Shown here: positions 48,901 through 61,793 of the stretch, in pieces | Layout: each line of letters opens with the position of its first letter | Numbering within the stretch: the first letter of the stretch is position 1 | Assembly (NCBI GenBank): GCA_964035545.1 | Contig: OZ037772.1 | Location: 9,335,150 to 9,399,149, forward strand | Length of the DNA stretch: 64,000 nucleotides | Direction of reading: 5' to 3' | Origin: Bugula neritina | Taxonomy: Eukaryota; Bryozoa; Gymnolaemata; Cheilostomatida; Bugulidae | The notes under the pieces: model-generated | Told to the model about the DNA's origin: nothing | Database searches by the model: none | Seen by the model: only the letters and a program-made list of their open reading frames with translations | Position numbers and translations under genes: made by a program

Positions 48901-51900
48901 TCAATATCTATTTCATGGTGAGATTCTTTGTAAAGGGCATTGTGAGCCTGAAAGAAACATAATAAAAACTGCTATGCTTTTTGAAAAATGAAAGAGCTCA
49001 GTCTTATAATAGTTATAGAGCCAGGGATGTTTGAGTATTAAATTTGAAGATGCATGCACATGTATAGTGAACCAAAACTTGAAATGGATATGTATTTATA
49101 GGCTGGATCCTTGGCATGCTGCAGTTAAAAATTAAACTTATCTGAACAACTATATGATCTGGACTCAACAGACCACTTATGACACATGACATCCATTTTG
49201 AATTTGTTTCAAATCATACCTGGGTCATTCCACGTCAACTCAACCAATGGCCCACGCCTTTGCGTCTCAGATTTTGTTCATATTTACACCAAATGGACCT
49301 ACACATGTCCTGAGTACTATTCTTGAATATTTCTGGCCTGACACAAAAACTTTTTGAGAAATAATTATTTTCATGTACAAAGGTTGGGAAAAATTTTGAG
49401 TAAAATTTGCGATTTTTACTTTTAGACCAATTTGTAAACGTTCATATCTCCATTATTTTTCTAGACTGAGCCTTAAAATTTGGTGTGTGATTTGATAACA
49501 CCTATCAATTTGCACTAGTAGTAACACATACTGCAGAATACTTTGCATGCATATATGCTAAGCCATTGAATATTGGCAAATTTTTATGAATTTTGAAAAA
49601 TTTCGATTATTTGCCACATCACAAAAGGCGTTAATTTTCATTTTACTTCTATAAATTTTTATCCATAAATAGTTGATTATGGCTACTTTATACTCCTTAA
49701 TTTGTGTACTTTTGAAAATAATATTTTCCGAGATATAGACACCCAAAGTGAAGAAAATGTGAAAATTCGCCCAACTTCACAAGGATGTAACCCGATGTTT
49801 GAATACAGTAAAATCTTTCAAACAAGCATTTTCTGTAATGTCATTTAGTGTATTTTGTAGATTCATAAATTTGGACATCCTTATATTGTCCAAACTTGAA
49901 GTAAATCGCCTGGAAAAATGGTATGCGTACAAAAATCGGCAAAATGCAATTTTTCAATATAATATGTTGGGATCATACATTTTTTATTATTCATATTGTT
50001 CAAAATATCAAGTAGATACATATATGTTTCCTATATATATCAAATCTACTGAAGATTACGATAAAATCTGATTTGTGTGTAATATCGTAAGAAAAATTCT
50101 GCCGATCGGCATTATATGATATTCCCATTAGGTTTCAGGTAGCAATTGTTATTTCGATCTGTGAGTGAATGGTGTGAAACAGCTGAAATCTTGCTGGAAT
50201 CAAGTACATTAAGTAGCTGAGGCAAGGGTAGCTTCAAAAAACATACCCAAATAAAACACCATGGCCCTGAACACAATAGGCCTAATTAATTCGATGACGG
50301 TGGTGTTTAATACATGCCGGAAATAATTGTGGCTTTTGAAACAGATGTGCCTAAATATAGCAAAATGGCCCTAACCTCGCCCTAATTTGGTCAGTACTGG
50401 TTAAAGAATCAAGTAATTGGCATCATGCCATGTCCAATGTTCATCATTCTGAAAAAATTTACAACTCTCTTTTTTATAACTGAAAGCAATGGTCTTCCAA
50501 CTTTAATATCTGGTTCACACAGAACTCCTTTTGCAGTCTTCTGGCTTGCTGTGCAAGGTAATTGTTGGGTTTTTACATAGGCTGGGAAAGCTTTTTCCTA
50601 ATACATGATAGCTTTTCACATGTCATCTCAGCTATATTATGCTTTTCCATTTTCATTATAGCTAATACACAAAAGCTAACTTTTTTACGACTATAAAGAC
50701 TCAGCAGTTTTTCTCTTATCCAGACTTGCATTTCACACCTGTACTGGCAACTTGTAACTCATGAGATAACCTTTTTTTACGTTGCTATTTCTTCAGTCTG
50801 CTACTATAATAAATATTTATTTCTCTAACTTAAAACACAACGATAATTGTTTACTCCAAATTCTATAGATGTCTTATCAATGGTCCAGCTTTCTGGTGCC
50901 AATGTCAATAACTGGACCTTCTTTTGTCCCAAAGAAACTTTCACCTTATTCAAGGAACATATTATAATATGTTCAAATCTTTATGATTAATAGGCTTTAT
51001 ACAGGCATTTGTTGCTTCTGGGTGGAGTTCCTCTCCCTCTATACTTGCAACTGTGGCAACCTTCTTAGCAATGACCTCCTCCACTTGATTCTGTTTTTTT
51101 CCATAGTTCACTCTACTGGAAGGGCTAATTTTTAGGGCTCTTCTGGTATAATTCTACTCCTTTGAACTGTAGAAACTGAGAGAAACTGTGCAATATTAAT
51201 TGCTTCAAAAAAAGCTGAGCTCTCAGAATACTCTCAGGAAACTGAAAGTGATGCATTTCTTGAAGTTGAGAAGGAGGCACAGACACTAAACACTGGAATG
51301 ACAGAATTGGGAGCTCCTCCCGTGAAAGTTGCAAAAATTAGCCCATCCGCAGTAAAGTGAGCTATAAGAAAAAAAAACGAAAGAAAGTGCAGGAGGTCAT
51401 TACTGAAAAGGTAGAAACAGTCTTTGGCATAGATGAAGAAGAACTCCACCCAGAAGCAACAAATGTCTGTATGAAGCGTAGTAATCATAAAGATTTGAAC
51501 AAATTGATGATCCTTGATCCTTGAATATAAGGTAAAGTAAAGTTGGTAGACCATTCTCTCCACATTTAAAAGAAAAAGTTGTAGATCTTTTCAGGATGAT
51601 GAATATTATTCTTAGCCTGGGCAAATTACTTACCTGATTAGGGTGCGGACCAATCTGCTATATTTAGGCACATCTGTTTCAAAAGCCACAATTATTTCCG
51701 GCATGTATTAAACACCACCGTCATCGAATTAATTAGGCCTATTGTGTTCAGGGCCATGGTGTTTTATTTGGGTATGTTTTTTGAAGCTACCCTTGCCTCA
51801 GCTACTTAATGTACTTGATTCCAGCAAGATTTCAGCTGTTTCACACCATTCACTCACAGAAATAACAATTGCTACCTGAAACCTAATGGGAATATCATAT

Positions 51901-53704
51901 AATGCCGATCGGCAGAATTTTTCTTACGATATTACACACAAACCAGATTTTATCGTAATCTTCAGTAGATTTGATATATATAGGAAACATATATGTATCT
52001 ACTTGATATTTTGAACAATATGAATAATAAAAAATGTATGATCCCAACATATTATATTGAAAAATTGCATTTTGCCGATTTTTGTACGCATACCATTTTT
52101 CCGTGCGATTTACTTCAAGTTTGGACAATATAAGGACGTCCAAATTTATGAATCTACAAAATACACTAAATGACGTTACAGAAAATGCTTGTTTGAAAGA
52201 TTTTACTGTATTCAAACATCGGGTTACATCCTTGTGAAGTTGGGCGAATTTTCACATTTTCTTCACTTTGGGTGTCTATATCTCGGAAAATATTTTTTTC
52301 AAAATTACACAAATTAAGGAGTATAAAGTAGCCAATATCAACTATTTATGGATAAAAATTTATAGAAGTAAAATGAAAATTAACGCCTTTTGTGATGTGG
52401 CAAATAATCGAAATTTTTCAAAATTTATAAAAATTTGCCAATATTCAATGGCTTAGCATATATGCATACAAAGTATTCTGCAGTATGTGTTACTACTAGT
52501 GCAAATTGATAGGTGTTATCAAATCACACACCAAATTTTAAGGCTCAGTCTAGAAAAATAATGGAGATATGAACGTTTACAAATTGGTCTAAAAGTAAAA
52601 ATCGCAAATTTTACTCAAAATTTTTCCCAACCTTTGTACATGAAAATATTCATTTCTCAAAAAGTTTTTGTGTCAGACCAGAAATATTCAAGAATAGTAC
52701 TCAGGACATGTGTAGGTCCATTTGATGTAAATATGAACAAAATCTGAGACGCAAAGGCGTGGGACTTTCTGAAATTTGGTTGATTTGACATGGAATGACC
52801 CACCTTTGAACTATAAAAAAAAACTCATGCAAGTTTATAGTCACTATCTCTGTGAGAAGCCCCTGATAGAAGGGGTTTTTGTTAAAGCAAGCTAACGACT
52901 TATTTAAATGAGGCACAGGAGCAATTATGACTGGATGCTCTTCCTAACATCACCGATAGTCTTTGTCCGGGCTCAAACCCATGACCTAGGCAAACGCTCT
53001 AATTTCTAGACCAGGGGTGCTATACCTAGCTTTAAACGATACAGTAACATTAAAAATTTTTCACTTCGTATTTTCATGAAGTGAAATAGAATTTTTACCT
53101 TTTGATGGCCAGTACAAAGTTTGTCTCCACATGTAATGCAAAAGCAAGTGGCAATTTCACCTTGACATCCATAAGCTGTACAATATAGCATATCCAAGTC
53201 AAGCTTGTAATCTTTAGTTTCAACTTTCTTTAGTTCTTCAAAGTTGAGGTTTTCATGTACCATCCTGTAATCACATGTGTATTTTCATACCTTGATTCTT
53301 ATAGTATATTAGTTTTTCTACAGGGAGCAGAGCATATTTTTAACATTCTATCTATTTTGTGATAGTTTTAACTTAAACCTACAGAAAAACGTTGAGAACT
53401 AAGATGAGACTGTCAGCCATTGACTGATAAAAACTTCATCTTTGCTTCAACTTGACTCTTTCGTTGGCAGTCAAATAAAAGTTGTAGGTATATAAACCAT
53501 ATACTATATATGAAAATTCAATTCCTTATAACTCACTGACCCACAATTGGGACACTTTACAGTGCCTTGTTGGTTGTAGTATCCTTCAATACAACTCAAA
53601 CAGAATACATGCTGACAAAGCAGCTCTCTTGGATCTATCATAGACTCTGTTTTGGATGCACAGAAACCACATTGATAAACTGAGGGCAAGTGTTGGACAG
53701 CCAT
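45908..53704 (-). CDS. TRIM-like RING/B-box/coiled-coil/propeller protein, copy 6 (intact, 589 aa)
   Basis: Exons 53541-53704, 53099-53264, 48767-48947, 47712-47911, 47287-47554, 46234-46896 and 45908-46035 give 1770 nt open to a TAA. All splice dinucleotides are GT-AG. The RING keeps all eight ligands, B-box2 has DVH, exon 4 completes it with QHNF, and the propeller is one residue shorter than copy 2 in each of exons 6 and 7. In B-box1 the CTDH ligand group reads CTGH, which keeps the Cys and His. The protein is among the more divergent members (for example QCGFC, CPNC). Intron 2 is 4.15 kb because a 3.6 kb foldback element sits inside it; whether it still splices is untested. Function as an E3 ligase is inferred from domain order. 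Confidence 0.85.
48307..48465. mobile_element. Small palindromic MITE-like element
   Basis: The two halves are inverted repeats of about 55 bp: GGTAAAAACGGCACTGTAAA...TTGGTAAAAATAACAC against GGTAAAAATGGTACTGTAAA...TTGGTAAAAATAGCAC on the other strand. It could fold as one long hairpin. It lies in intron 3 of copy 6. Confidence 0.65.
50440..50513 (-). pseudogene. Coding fragment in left inner arm of foldback element
   Basis: The minus strand reads a short open stretch with the pattern KVGRP....IKKRVV.FFRMMN. The right inner arm has a related stretch in the opposite orientation (51542-51604). Protein family not recognised. Confidence 0.4.
51190..51604 (+). pseudogene. Coding fragments in right inner arm of foldback element
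   Basis: Plus-strand open pieces in different frames: an acidic stretch (FLEVEKEAQ...APPVKVAKISPSAVK), a basic-to-acidic stretch (KKKRKKVQEVITEKVE then DEEELHPEA) and VGRPFSPHLKEKVVDLFRMM. Parts of the same sequence occur inverted at 51002-51120 and 50440-50513. They look like remnants of one gene carried by the element. No family assigned. Confidence 0.4.
52870..53030 (-). repeat. tRNA-derived SINE
   Basis: On the minus strand a tRNA-like head (TTAGAGCGTTTGCCTAGG with B-box GGGTTTGAGCCC at about 52968-52980) is followed by GTTAGGAAGAGCATCCAGTC and ATAATTGCTCCTGTGCCTCATT. It is in intron 2 of copy 6, just outside the foldback element. Confidence 0.55.
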
Positions 53705-54507
53705 CTTGCTCATAATATGATGATGGAGTCAAGATCTAAAACCTTAGGCAGCTAAATAAACAGCTAAGATGTTTTCAGGTTTGATAAAATAATATATGAG
53801 ATACAAATAATGCAAAACTGCTATTTCTTATAATAGGTGAAATAAACATCAAAGATCGGTTATAGCCCAAATTCTAGATATTAATAAGATAATCTAGTAT
53901 AATTTCCAAGCATTGCAGAACAAGTAAATAAAAATATTAGATTTTTTACTAAAATTAAAGGATTTATGTAATGAAAAGAAAGTCTTTAAAAGCAAGACAG
54001 GTCTTTTTTTAAAACTAAATGCATGCTTTCAATGATAATTTTGTTTAGTATGTAAAAAATTCCAAATAGAAAATCCAAATTTGCACTAACCGACAGTTGA
54101 GCAATCAATCAACAACTCTATCTCACAAATATCATATAACTTACCTTGAAGAGAGAATAATGTCCGCTGGTTTGATTGACAGCAGAAATACCACCATGCA
54201 AACAGTCAGGCAATCTATTTATATATAATACGAGATTGTTTGTGAGTAGGTAAACGATTTACCTAGTAGTAGCTACAATATAAGCCAACTGCTGGTATGA
54301 ACGGTTACAATGGCTATGTTTTAGAATGTTATACTACCTGCAATCAGCAGCTATATTCACTAATGTAAGCAAATGTAAAGCTTAAGGTTAAATGTAGTTA
54401 TAGATTTATAGTACCATATTGACTGTATCTCAGAACATTTATTACTCAATGCACAGGGTTAAAACTAATAAAACCGAAAGTCAATAAGTGTGGTGCTGAA
54501 GCTAAAA

Positions 54508-54518
54508 GGGGAACCCCC
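54508..54518 (-). promoter_or_regulatory. kappaB-type site upstream of copy 6
   Basis: The minus strand reads GGGGGTTCCCC, matching GGGRNWYYCC, about 0.8 kb upstream of the copy 6 start codon. Several bases differ from the sites of copies 3, 5 and 7 yet the consensus is kept. Confidence 0.45.
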
Positions 54519-54954
54519 AAGTTTATAAGCTAAGCACAATCACTTAGATGATCAAATTCAATGGAGTGTCTCAATAGAATATAAGTGATGTATTGAATTG
54601 TAGCACAATACAAAATATTGATTACAGCTAAACAATATATTTAGGTTAATTGTGTGTTCACCTGCTTATAAATAACTTTAAATATACAGCAGGTAATAGT
54701 AAACTAGGCTTAAGCTGTACACATTTATTTATATCCTTTAGCACAATGCTATATATAAATATATATAGGAGCTTTTATTTGTTGAATTATCAAGATAATT
54801 GTAGGCCTTTTAAAAATGCAGCGTCATTGTATAAAATGTTGTAATGTGCTATTTTACAAGATTAATATAGAAATACTGTTTTTTATTTCGTTTGGTAATT
54901 GACCATATCATAGTTTATTGATGAGAATTACTAGCTTGTTTTTATTCTCAAAAA

Positions 54955-55100
54955 GCAGCTATAATGATAAGGTGGTTGGGGCAATGACTAAGCGAACACA
55001 AAGGTTCAAATTGAAGTGAAGCTATTGCAGATGTTAAGAAGAGCATTCAGTCATAACAGTTTATACTTTGCCACAATAGAAAACAAGTTTTTACCAACAT
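54955..55100 (+). repeat. SINE-like repeat, tRNA-derived family
   Basis: GGTTCAAATTG, then TGTTAAGAAGAGCATTCAGT; nearly the same as the copy at about 23400-23545. Confidence 0.45.
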
Positions 55101-55804
55101 ATTTCTATGGATGCAGTATTTGTCTATAAATTAGACAATAGCTTAGAATGCACAGGAAAATATAATTATTTTTCATTATAATAGAAATACACTATGCTAC
55201 ACTTCAATCTGCTTAATTGTTATGGAAATTCTTATTTTTACTAAAAAATAAAACGCAATGTTAATATACACAATTCACACCAAAAATAATTGTTATTTTA
55301 TTAATAACAAGCAAATAGGGCAGATAGATGAATGACAAATTACTCACTAAAATTAGAGTTTAAGTGATAAAAGTTTAAATGTCTCAAAAGATTTAATAAG
55401 TTATAAGACTTATGATTAATTTACAAAAAATGTAAAAAACATTCTTGTATTTTCACAAATACTGCAAATTAAAAAGCGTAAAGTTATAAAAACAAGCAAA
55501 ATGCTTACAACATGCATTGATTGCAACTTATAAATGACATATTTTAAACTAGAATATTGTTTTGTGAAAAATTCTGTAATAATTATATTTATCAGATAGT
55601 ATAAAGTATAATACCTGTATAGTATTAAAATTACTTGGTAAAGTGAGTGAAATTCTAAAATATAGCAGTTTGAACTTATACCTTTTTTTGATCGATAATT
55701 TATCTTAACAAAAATGTTTGCAGTGTTCAAATATAAAACTATACTAGCTAACATATTGTGGAGTAGTCACTGTTTTATTACTTCTTCTTCAAGTTACTTC
55801 TTCT

Positions 55805-58800
55805 TCATGTTATTCTGAACAAACACAACTTGTTTTCACTCCAGCCAGGTACAGCTATTACTCCATCTCTGATACTTGGTACTCCTGAAAATCGTGATGG
55901 TAGTTTGTCATGAGAGTGTTTGAAGTAACTCCCCTGTAAAACATAAAATTCGTTGATTCCACATTTCCAGTTGAACACCATAATAAATGCTTGAATGCAA
56001 ATATATATGTAGCTATAGTTGCAAAATTAACTTTTAAAAAGTGACAAATTAGACTCGTGCAGATTGAAAACCCATTTAGTATATTTTATGCTTTTTCATA
56101 CTTCAACTGAATTTTTTTTGAAATTGAAAAATTTTAATTCTGTAATAAGCATGAGCACGCAACAAACTTTTACAATTAAACTGTTGTAAAAGTGTATTAT
56201 AAGTGACAGCACCTTGAGAAGAAACAACATATATCTTCTTCGAGGATCTGGCTGCTACGTAGATGAGTCCAGCAGAATCTGTACAGAGACTGTATCCACC
56301 TTTAAGATCATCGCATGTCCAGAGTTCAACCAGCTGCCCATTCTCTATTTTATATTTCCGTAATTTACTTCCAAAAACTCCTAACAAATTACTGTCTGGT
56401 CCAAACTGTAAACCAAGCAGATTCATAGAACCGATTTTTTCTGTTTGCTGAGATGTGAAATCATAAATAATCAACTGCTTAAAATCTGGATTCGTCACCA
56501 CAGCATATCTGTCTGAGACTGCCATTACTGCTGCTATATTACTTGTTCTAGGAAACTGAAACAATTCTTTTCTCATTGTGATGTCACCAGCTAAACACAT
56601 CTCAACTATGCATGTGCCAGGTGCTTTATGAAGGATGAATACATTCTGATGATGTTCTACTACTGATGTAGCTAATTTCACATCCAACCTGCATACACCA
56701 AGCATATCCCCACCTCTACAGAGGGCATATAATCCACCACTTGTACCTACTAGTAGATCTCCATTTTTTCTATAGCAAGCAGACACACACTGACTAGTTG
56801 TCTCATGTTCAGATATGAATGTCAGTGAAGATGGAACTGTCACCAGACTCACAGCTAGCAGAGATGTCACTCTTTCATCTGCAAGAATTAGATACATTGT
56901 AATATTTATCAGCCTGATGTTGCAATTTTATTTTAAAATTTTACATTGTTTGAAAATACAGTCTCTAGTTACATATAGTTAGTTATCTTAGCAAAAAAGC
57001 CTATAGCATATTCACACCGCTTAGTAAAAAAAGCTTATCTGGCATTAACTGTCTTAATATAATTATATTATTAAGAGAGGGTTTTGACAACTAATGCTAT
57101 CAGCACCATAAAGTTTCACCTGCAGTTTAGCTGATACATATTGCTTAAAAATCTTTCCATAAAAATAAGCTTTCAACAAGTAAATTTCAAGAAAGAAGCT
57201 GCTTGTTTTGAAACTGCTAATTTATAAACTCAAAGATTAGTTAGTGTTGTAGTTAATATATTATGGTGACTTAAATTGTAAAATTTAGGGGGAAATGCTG
57301 CTTATTAGAATTTTTTTGCCAAGCAGTTTAGAATTATTATATAACTTACGTGTGAAACATAAAACATGGGGTTTACTGATTGCAGGTTCATCAAGTTCTA
57401 CTTCACCCAGTTCCTCCGTTACTCCTTTTCTATGTTTCACTTTCTCAGCCACGTGACTATCTTGGATTAAATGATTCAATTTGACTTGCACTTTCTGCAA
57501 CTCATTTCTTTTCAACATCAGGTTGTTGTAGCAAGCTTCTACCTCATTGGTCACTTTTTTCCTGTGCTCCATGACTTTTTCCATGAGTTCTTGACTTTTT
57601 TCCTTAATTTTCTTTATCTGTTTTACACAAAAAAAGAAATTAAATCAACAAATTTTTGCTCAGTAATAAGTTGATTATCTACAAACAAACAAATTCAAGT
57701 TGAGGATTTTTTAATATCATTATATATGCTTCGTAACTATCAGTGAAGAACTTTTCAAAGTACCTATATTCACTAGTATTTTCAGATTGAATAAACATAT
57801 AGAAATTAAAGTGCAAATCATAACGTAGATTAAGAATTGCCAGCAGTTACTAAAACTGGAATATTCAAATACATGCTACAGATCTTGACTACATAAAATC
57901 TTACACTTTAAATTTAACAATAAAATCGAAGTTGGTACAGAATAGTTTTAAACTCACTCCTTCTTTGCGCAACTTTCGGATCTGCTTTACAAGTTTTTCA
58001 CATGTCTGTTCCTGATCATCCAGCTCTCTCCATATCCTCTTGTCCAGATTATACACTTCATTTATCTTTTCTGTTGCAGTCTGAAGTTGAGTCTGTAGAT
58101 ATGTATTCATCTCCTCTTGCAGAGAGGAAAGAGACTTGAAGTTGTGTTGATTCTCATCATTAATGAAAATAGAAACCAGGTCAGCATCGCTTATAAAAAC
58201 AAAGTTGATCTGAGAATCAATTTGATTTTTCCAGCTTAAAGATGTCCGTTTTTGGTAATAAATAAATGGCATATAGAAAATATACTTTTCAAACCCATAA
58301 ACCAATATATTATTATTTATTTCAAGCTTACTGCATTTAACTTTTTACAAATTGCAAAGTATCTCTGAGTAAGACATTTCAATATTGTATATATACTAGT
58401 AATATTTATTTTATTTGAATCGAGCTTTTTGCTATTTTTCTGTAAAAATATAAATCATAATAATTATTATTCATACCTGCACAGTCAGCGCTGTAAATGT
58501 CGCATTCATTGCATATGAGCCGATCGCAACTCTTACAGGCTTTAATCAAGATCTCTCCATGTTTTTCACATATGGGTTTATCATAAATTGTCGGTGAATG
58601 CTTGTAGACAGCAATGTCTATTTCTGTGTGTGACTTGTTGTAGATGGCTTTGTGGAACTGATAAAATAATTAAACTTGTACAAATTGTAATTGAACATAA
58701 TAGAACAATGTAGCTTTGCAATCAGTACTGTTGTATACTGACATTTGACCTCTAAGTGTTATATACTGAAAATATATTGCATATATTATATCTATATGTG

Positions 58801-59931
58801 TGATATAAAACATTGCATATACTTTTAGACATATAAATTATATTTATACATCCAAATTTGGAGTAATGATGGTTTAATTACAAAGTGTTTTAAATTTAAT
58901 TATAGTTTCTACAACAGGATTGGAGTTTTCTTTTATTTAGCTTATTCAGGTTTATAAATTTTCAATTTGAAAGAAGATGCAAAAACCAGTTACATCATTT
59001 TCCTGAAGTAATATATATAAGTAGAAGCTTGCTTACAAAATAGTTATTACTGTATAATTTCATAAGTAAAATAGATATATAGATTTACATTGATGTTATC
59101 ACCGAAGGATGCTATCATGCAAATTATAAGTAACTTTGGAAGTCATGCAAATTATAACAAATTCATTGTGCTTTCCTATTGTTTTCCACACTATATATGG
59201 AGGCATATATAGAGCCGATTATTGGAAGATATTTTTAAAGAAAAAGCTAAATTTGTACCCTGCAGAGAGATAAAATGTTTTGGCAGTCGGAAACCTAATA
59301 ATTGCTAAATTTTAAATTATTAAAGGTTTTTACCTTTTGATGGCCACCACAAAACTTATAGTCACATGTCACGCAGAAACATACAGCCAGTTGACCTTCA
59401 CATTGATCAACTGTACAAAACAGAGTCTCAGATTCTAGTGTGTGTTCTTCTGTCTCAACTTCTCGTAATTCTTCAAGGTTCAGTGCTTCAAACAGTAGTC
59501 TGCAATTGGATATATAGTTAACCGTTGAGTATAAGAAAATCCCGGTTATATGAATAAAAATGAATGTATACGTTTAGCACTTTCTCTTTATTTCTAGTGT
59601 TTACAATATTATGGTGGGAAAAAATGTTTAAAAAATTGATAGATTTTATTTTACCAAAATATTCTTCACAGTATTTAAGCAACATAGATTGTATTGACAA
59701 TATAGTAAGTGTTGCAGGTTTATAGGTATTTGACTATTTAGACAAAAAGAACTTCTCACACACTCACCCACAAGTAGGGCAGGTTACAGAGCCATGTTGG
59801 TTGTAGTATCCTTTAATACAACTCAAACAGAATACATGCTGACAAGGGAGCTCTCTTGAATTTATCATAGACTCTGTTCTGGATGCACAGAAACCACATT
59901 CATAGTCTGGGGGCAGGTGTTGGGCAGCCAT
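55805..59931 (-). pseudogene. TRIM-like gene, copy 7 (splice and frameshift lesions)
   Basis: Exons 59768-59931, 59334-59499, 58477-58657, 57958-58157, 57350-57617, 56213-56878 and 55805-55933. The acceptor before exon 4 reads TG instead of AG (58158-58159), and I found no nearby AG that restores the frame. Exon 7 has lost two bases, giving a TGA at 55908-55910 after LLQTLS and removing about 33 residues. RING, B-boxes, coiled coil and the 222-codon propeller exon are otherwise open. Exon 2 is of the divergent type shared with copy 3, and B-box2 has DIY in place of DVH. The upstream 1.85 kb is a duplicate of the copy 5 flank. Confidence 0.82.
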
Positions 59932-59934
59932 CTT

Positions 59935-61770
59935 GTTCAGAATATGATGATGAAGTTAAAGCTTACAAAATATTTCCAATTATATTTGTATCAATACTGT
60001 AGCAACTAGCAAGAAATGATTTTGAGCCAAGCCAAAAACAAAATGCCAGAAACAAATAACTTCTTCTAAATAAAGTTTATTATTCTTGAAACTGAAATTA
60101 CAACATAAGTTGTACGATCATGTTCAAACACTGGAAAACTATGTAAAGCAGCAAATATGATATTTTTGTATTATTATATTATATATCATTCTTATATGAT
60201 CCCAAATTATATAAATGACACACTCTTGCTGTAAACATGCCTAGGGGTTTCTATAATAGTATATTACAAGTATGGTATAGTATTTATCTTATATAATGTG
60301 TGAATTGCAGCAAATTATATATAAATTCCTTGTTAGGAATCACTAGTGATAGCCAATCTGTGCCAAATACAAGTAGATGTCCAAATAAACTCCTTTGGCA
60401 AAAAATTGACTATGACATATAACAGAAGCATATTGCTCTAAATGAAAAAAGAGAGTTTAAAGTAAGCAGTAAAGGTGTAGTCATTGTTTAGTTCTATGGC
60501 CAAGAGAGGCGATCTCCAATCTATTAGTTAAACACAATTATGTTATAACTAAACAAAGCTGGTGAAATGTATACAACAGTGATATATTGAACTCATTACC
60601 ACTACTAGTAGATACCGATCACAATTTAAAACAAAATAAAAATACATATTGACAAGTTTTCACAGAAGGTTCACAGCAATGTAAATAATACGTGCTACAA
60701 CAACTAATTAATTACACAATACAATGTAGTGCCTATAATATAGTAGTGCCAAACTGAATAGTTTATATATCCTTTAAGACTGAATAAATAACTCACTAGT
60801 AATACTACTAGTACTAGTACTACTACTACCAACACTACTGCTATTACTGCTTCTGCTACAACTACTACTGCTATTACTATACTAGGCCTACCACTACTAT
60901 ACTGCTATTACTTCTGCTAGTACTGCTACTACTGCTATAATGCCAGCACTACCACTACCACTAGTACTACCACTACCACTAGTACTACCACTGCTAATAG
61001 TACTACTACTACTGCTACTACTACTACTACTAGCTGACAATATCAATATGAATATTACTATCAGTATCATACGCTTACAAAACAAATATTACCAGTAGTT
61101 TAAGTATAAGTAACACTGCATTACTATTAGTATTACTATTACTATTACTGAGTATTAGCAGCACTATTGCTATTAGTATTAGTATTAGTATCAGATTTAG
61201 TATTACTATTAATATTAGTATTAGAAATACTGTACACAAGTGATGTACTACTACTAGTAAATCTTATACTTAAGTTATATTATAATTATTATTTATATAA
61301 TATTATTATCATTACGATTATTATTATTAATACAAATACAATAGTAATTCTAATAGCAAACTCGCACATTTTGCATTATGATTAATGTATCAGTTGATAT
61401 TAACTTACAACAGACACAAACTATACACTATACCAGGAAACCAATATTCAACAATATAGTGTAGGTCAACTACTCACCGGTTAAATTGATGATAACTAAC
61501 AAGCAGTATGAGTATGACTACTCCGTGAAATTGAATACAATAACTCAGCTGTTGGTCAGTTCGATCTCTTCATGAGTATCAAAGCAAATACAAATTAAAA
61601 TACACTACTCGGGACTACAGACTTGGTTCCTAGTTGTTAGTAGTTTTCTACGTAAATTTACACTAATGTGAAGCTTTCAATGCAGCTATTGATTTAAGGC
61701 TAGAAAGGGGAAGTCCCTGGCTATTGCGACACGGAGAACCCACTTGAAAGCGGTAGTACTAAATGTTTAG
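59935..61770. repeat. 5' flank of copy 7, duplicate of copy 5 flank
   Basis: Aligns with 42036-43900, including the triplet array (about 60790-61340) and the kappaB-type site. No gene supported. The alignment stops at the BEL/Pao LTR, before the second kappaB site of copy 5. Confidence 0.8.
61707..61717 (-). promoter_or_regulatory. kappaB-type site upstream of copy 7
   Basis: GGGACTTCCCC on the minus strand, an exact consensus match about 1.78 kb upstream of the start codon. Confidence 0.5.
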
Positions 61771-61793
61771 CTCAATATAAACAGGGTATAGAA

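Larger units (their letters stand above)
49222..52801. mobile_element. Foldback element with 1.14-kb inverted arms in copy 6 intron 2
   Basis: Ends are GGGTCATTCC...GGAATGACCC with a 4-bp flanking duplication ACCT (49218-49221, 52802-52805). The outer arms (49222-50363 and 51656-52801) are nearly identical in inverted orientation. Inside them, shorter stretches are also inverted relatives but clearly diverged (50364 to about 51180 versus about 51260-51655). No intact transposase is seen, but both inner arms carry fragments of one protein-coding sequence. Superfamily not assigned; the flanks look like a mobile element of TIR/foldback type. Confidence 0.8.
53705..55804. other. Spacer between copies 6 and 7
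   Basis: No coding sequence. It holds the 5' flank of copy 6 with a kappaB-type site (54508-54518), a SINE-like repeat (about 54955-55100) and the candidate poly(A) signal of copy 7 (AATAAA on the minus strand at 55297-55302). Confidence 0.5.

Noticed and set aside
49799-50071. 90-codon open frame, with a near-identical one inverted at 51895-52215
   Set aside because: Lies within the non-coding terminal arms of the foldback element; composition is AT-driven and no family is recognised.
52955-53020. Possible tRNA gene on the minus strand
   Set aside because: B-box and partial A-box resemblance only, no full cloverleaf, and the sequence continues into a tail shared with other SINE copies.
55416-55754. 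112-codon minus-strand open frame
   Set aside because: AT-rich 3' flank of copy 7 with no similarity to the protein family and no counterpart in the other aligned flanks.
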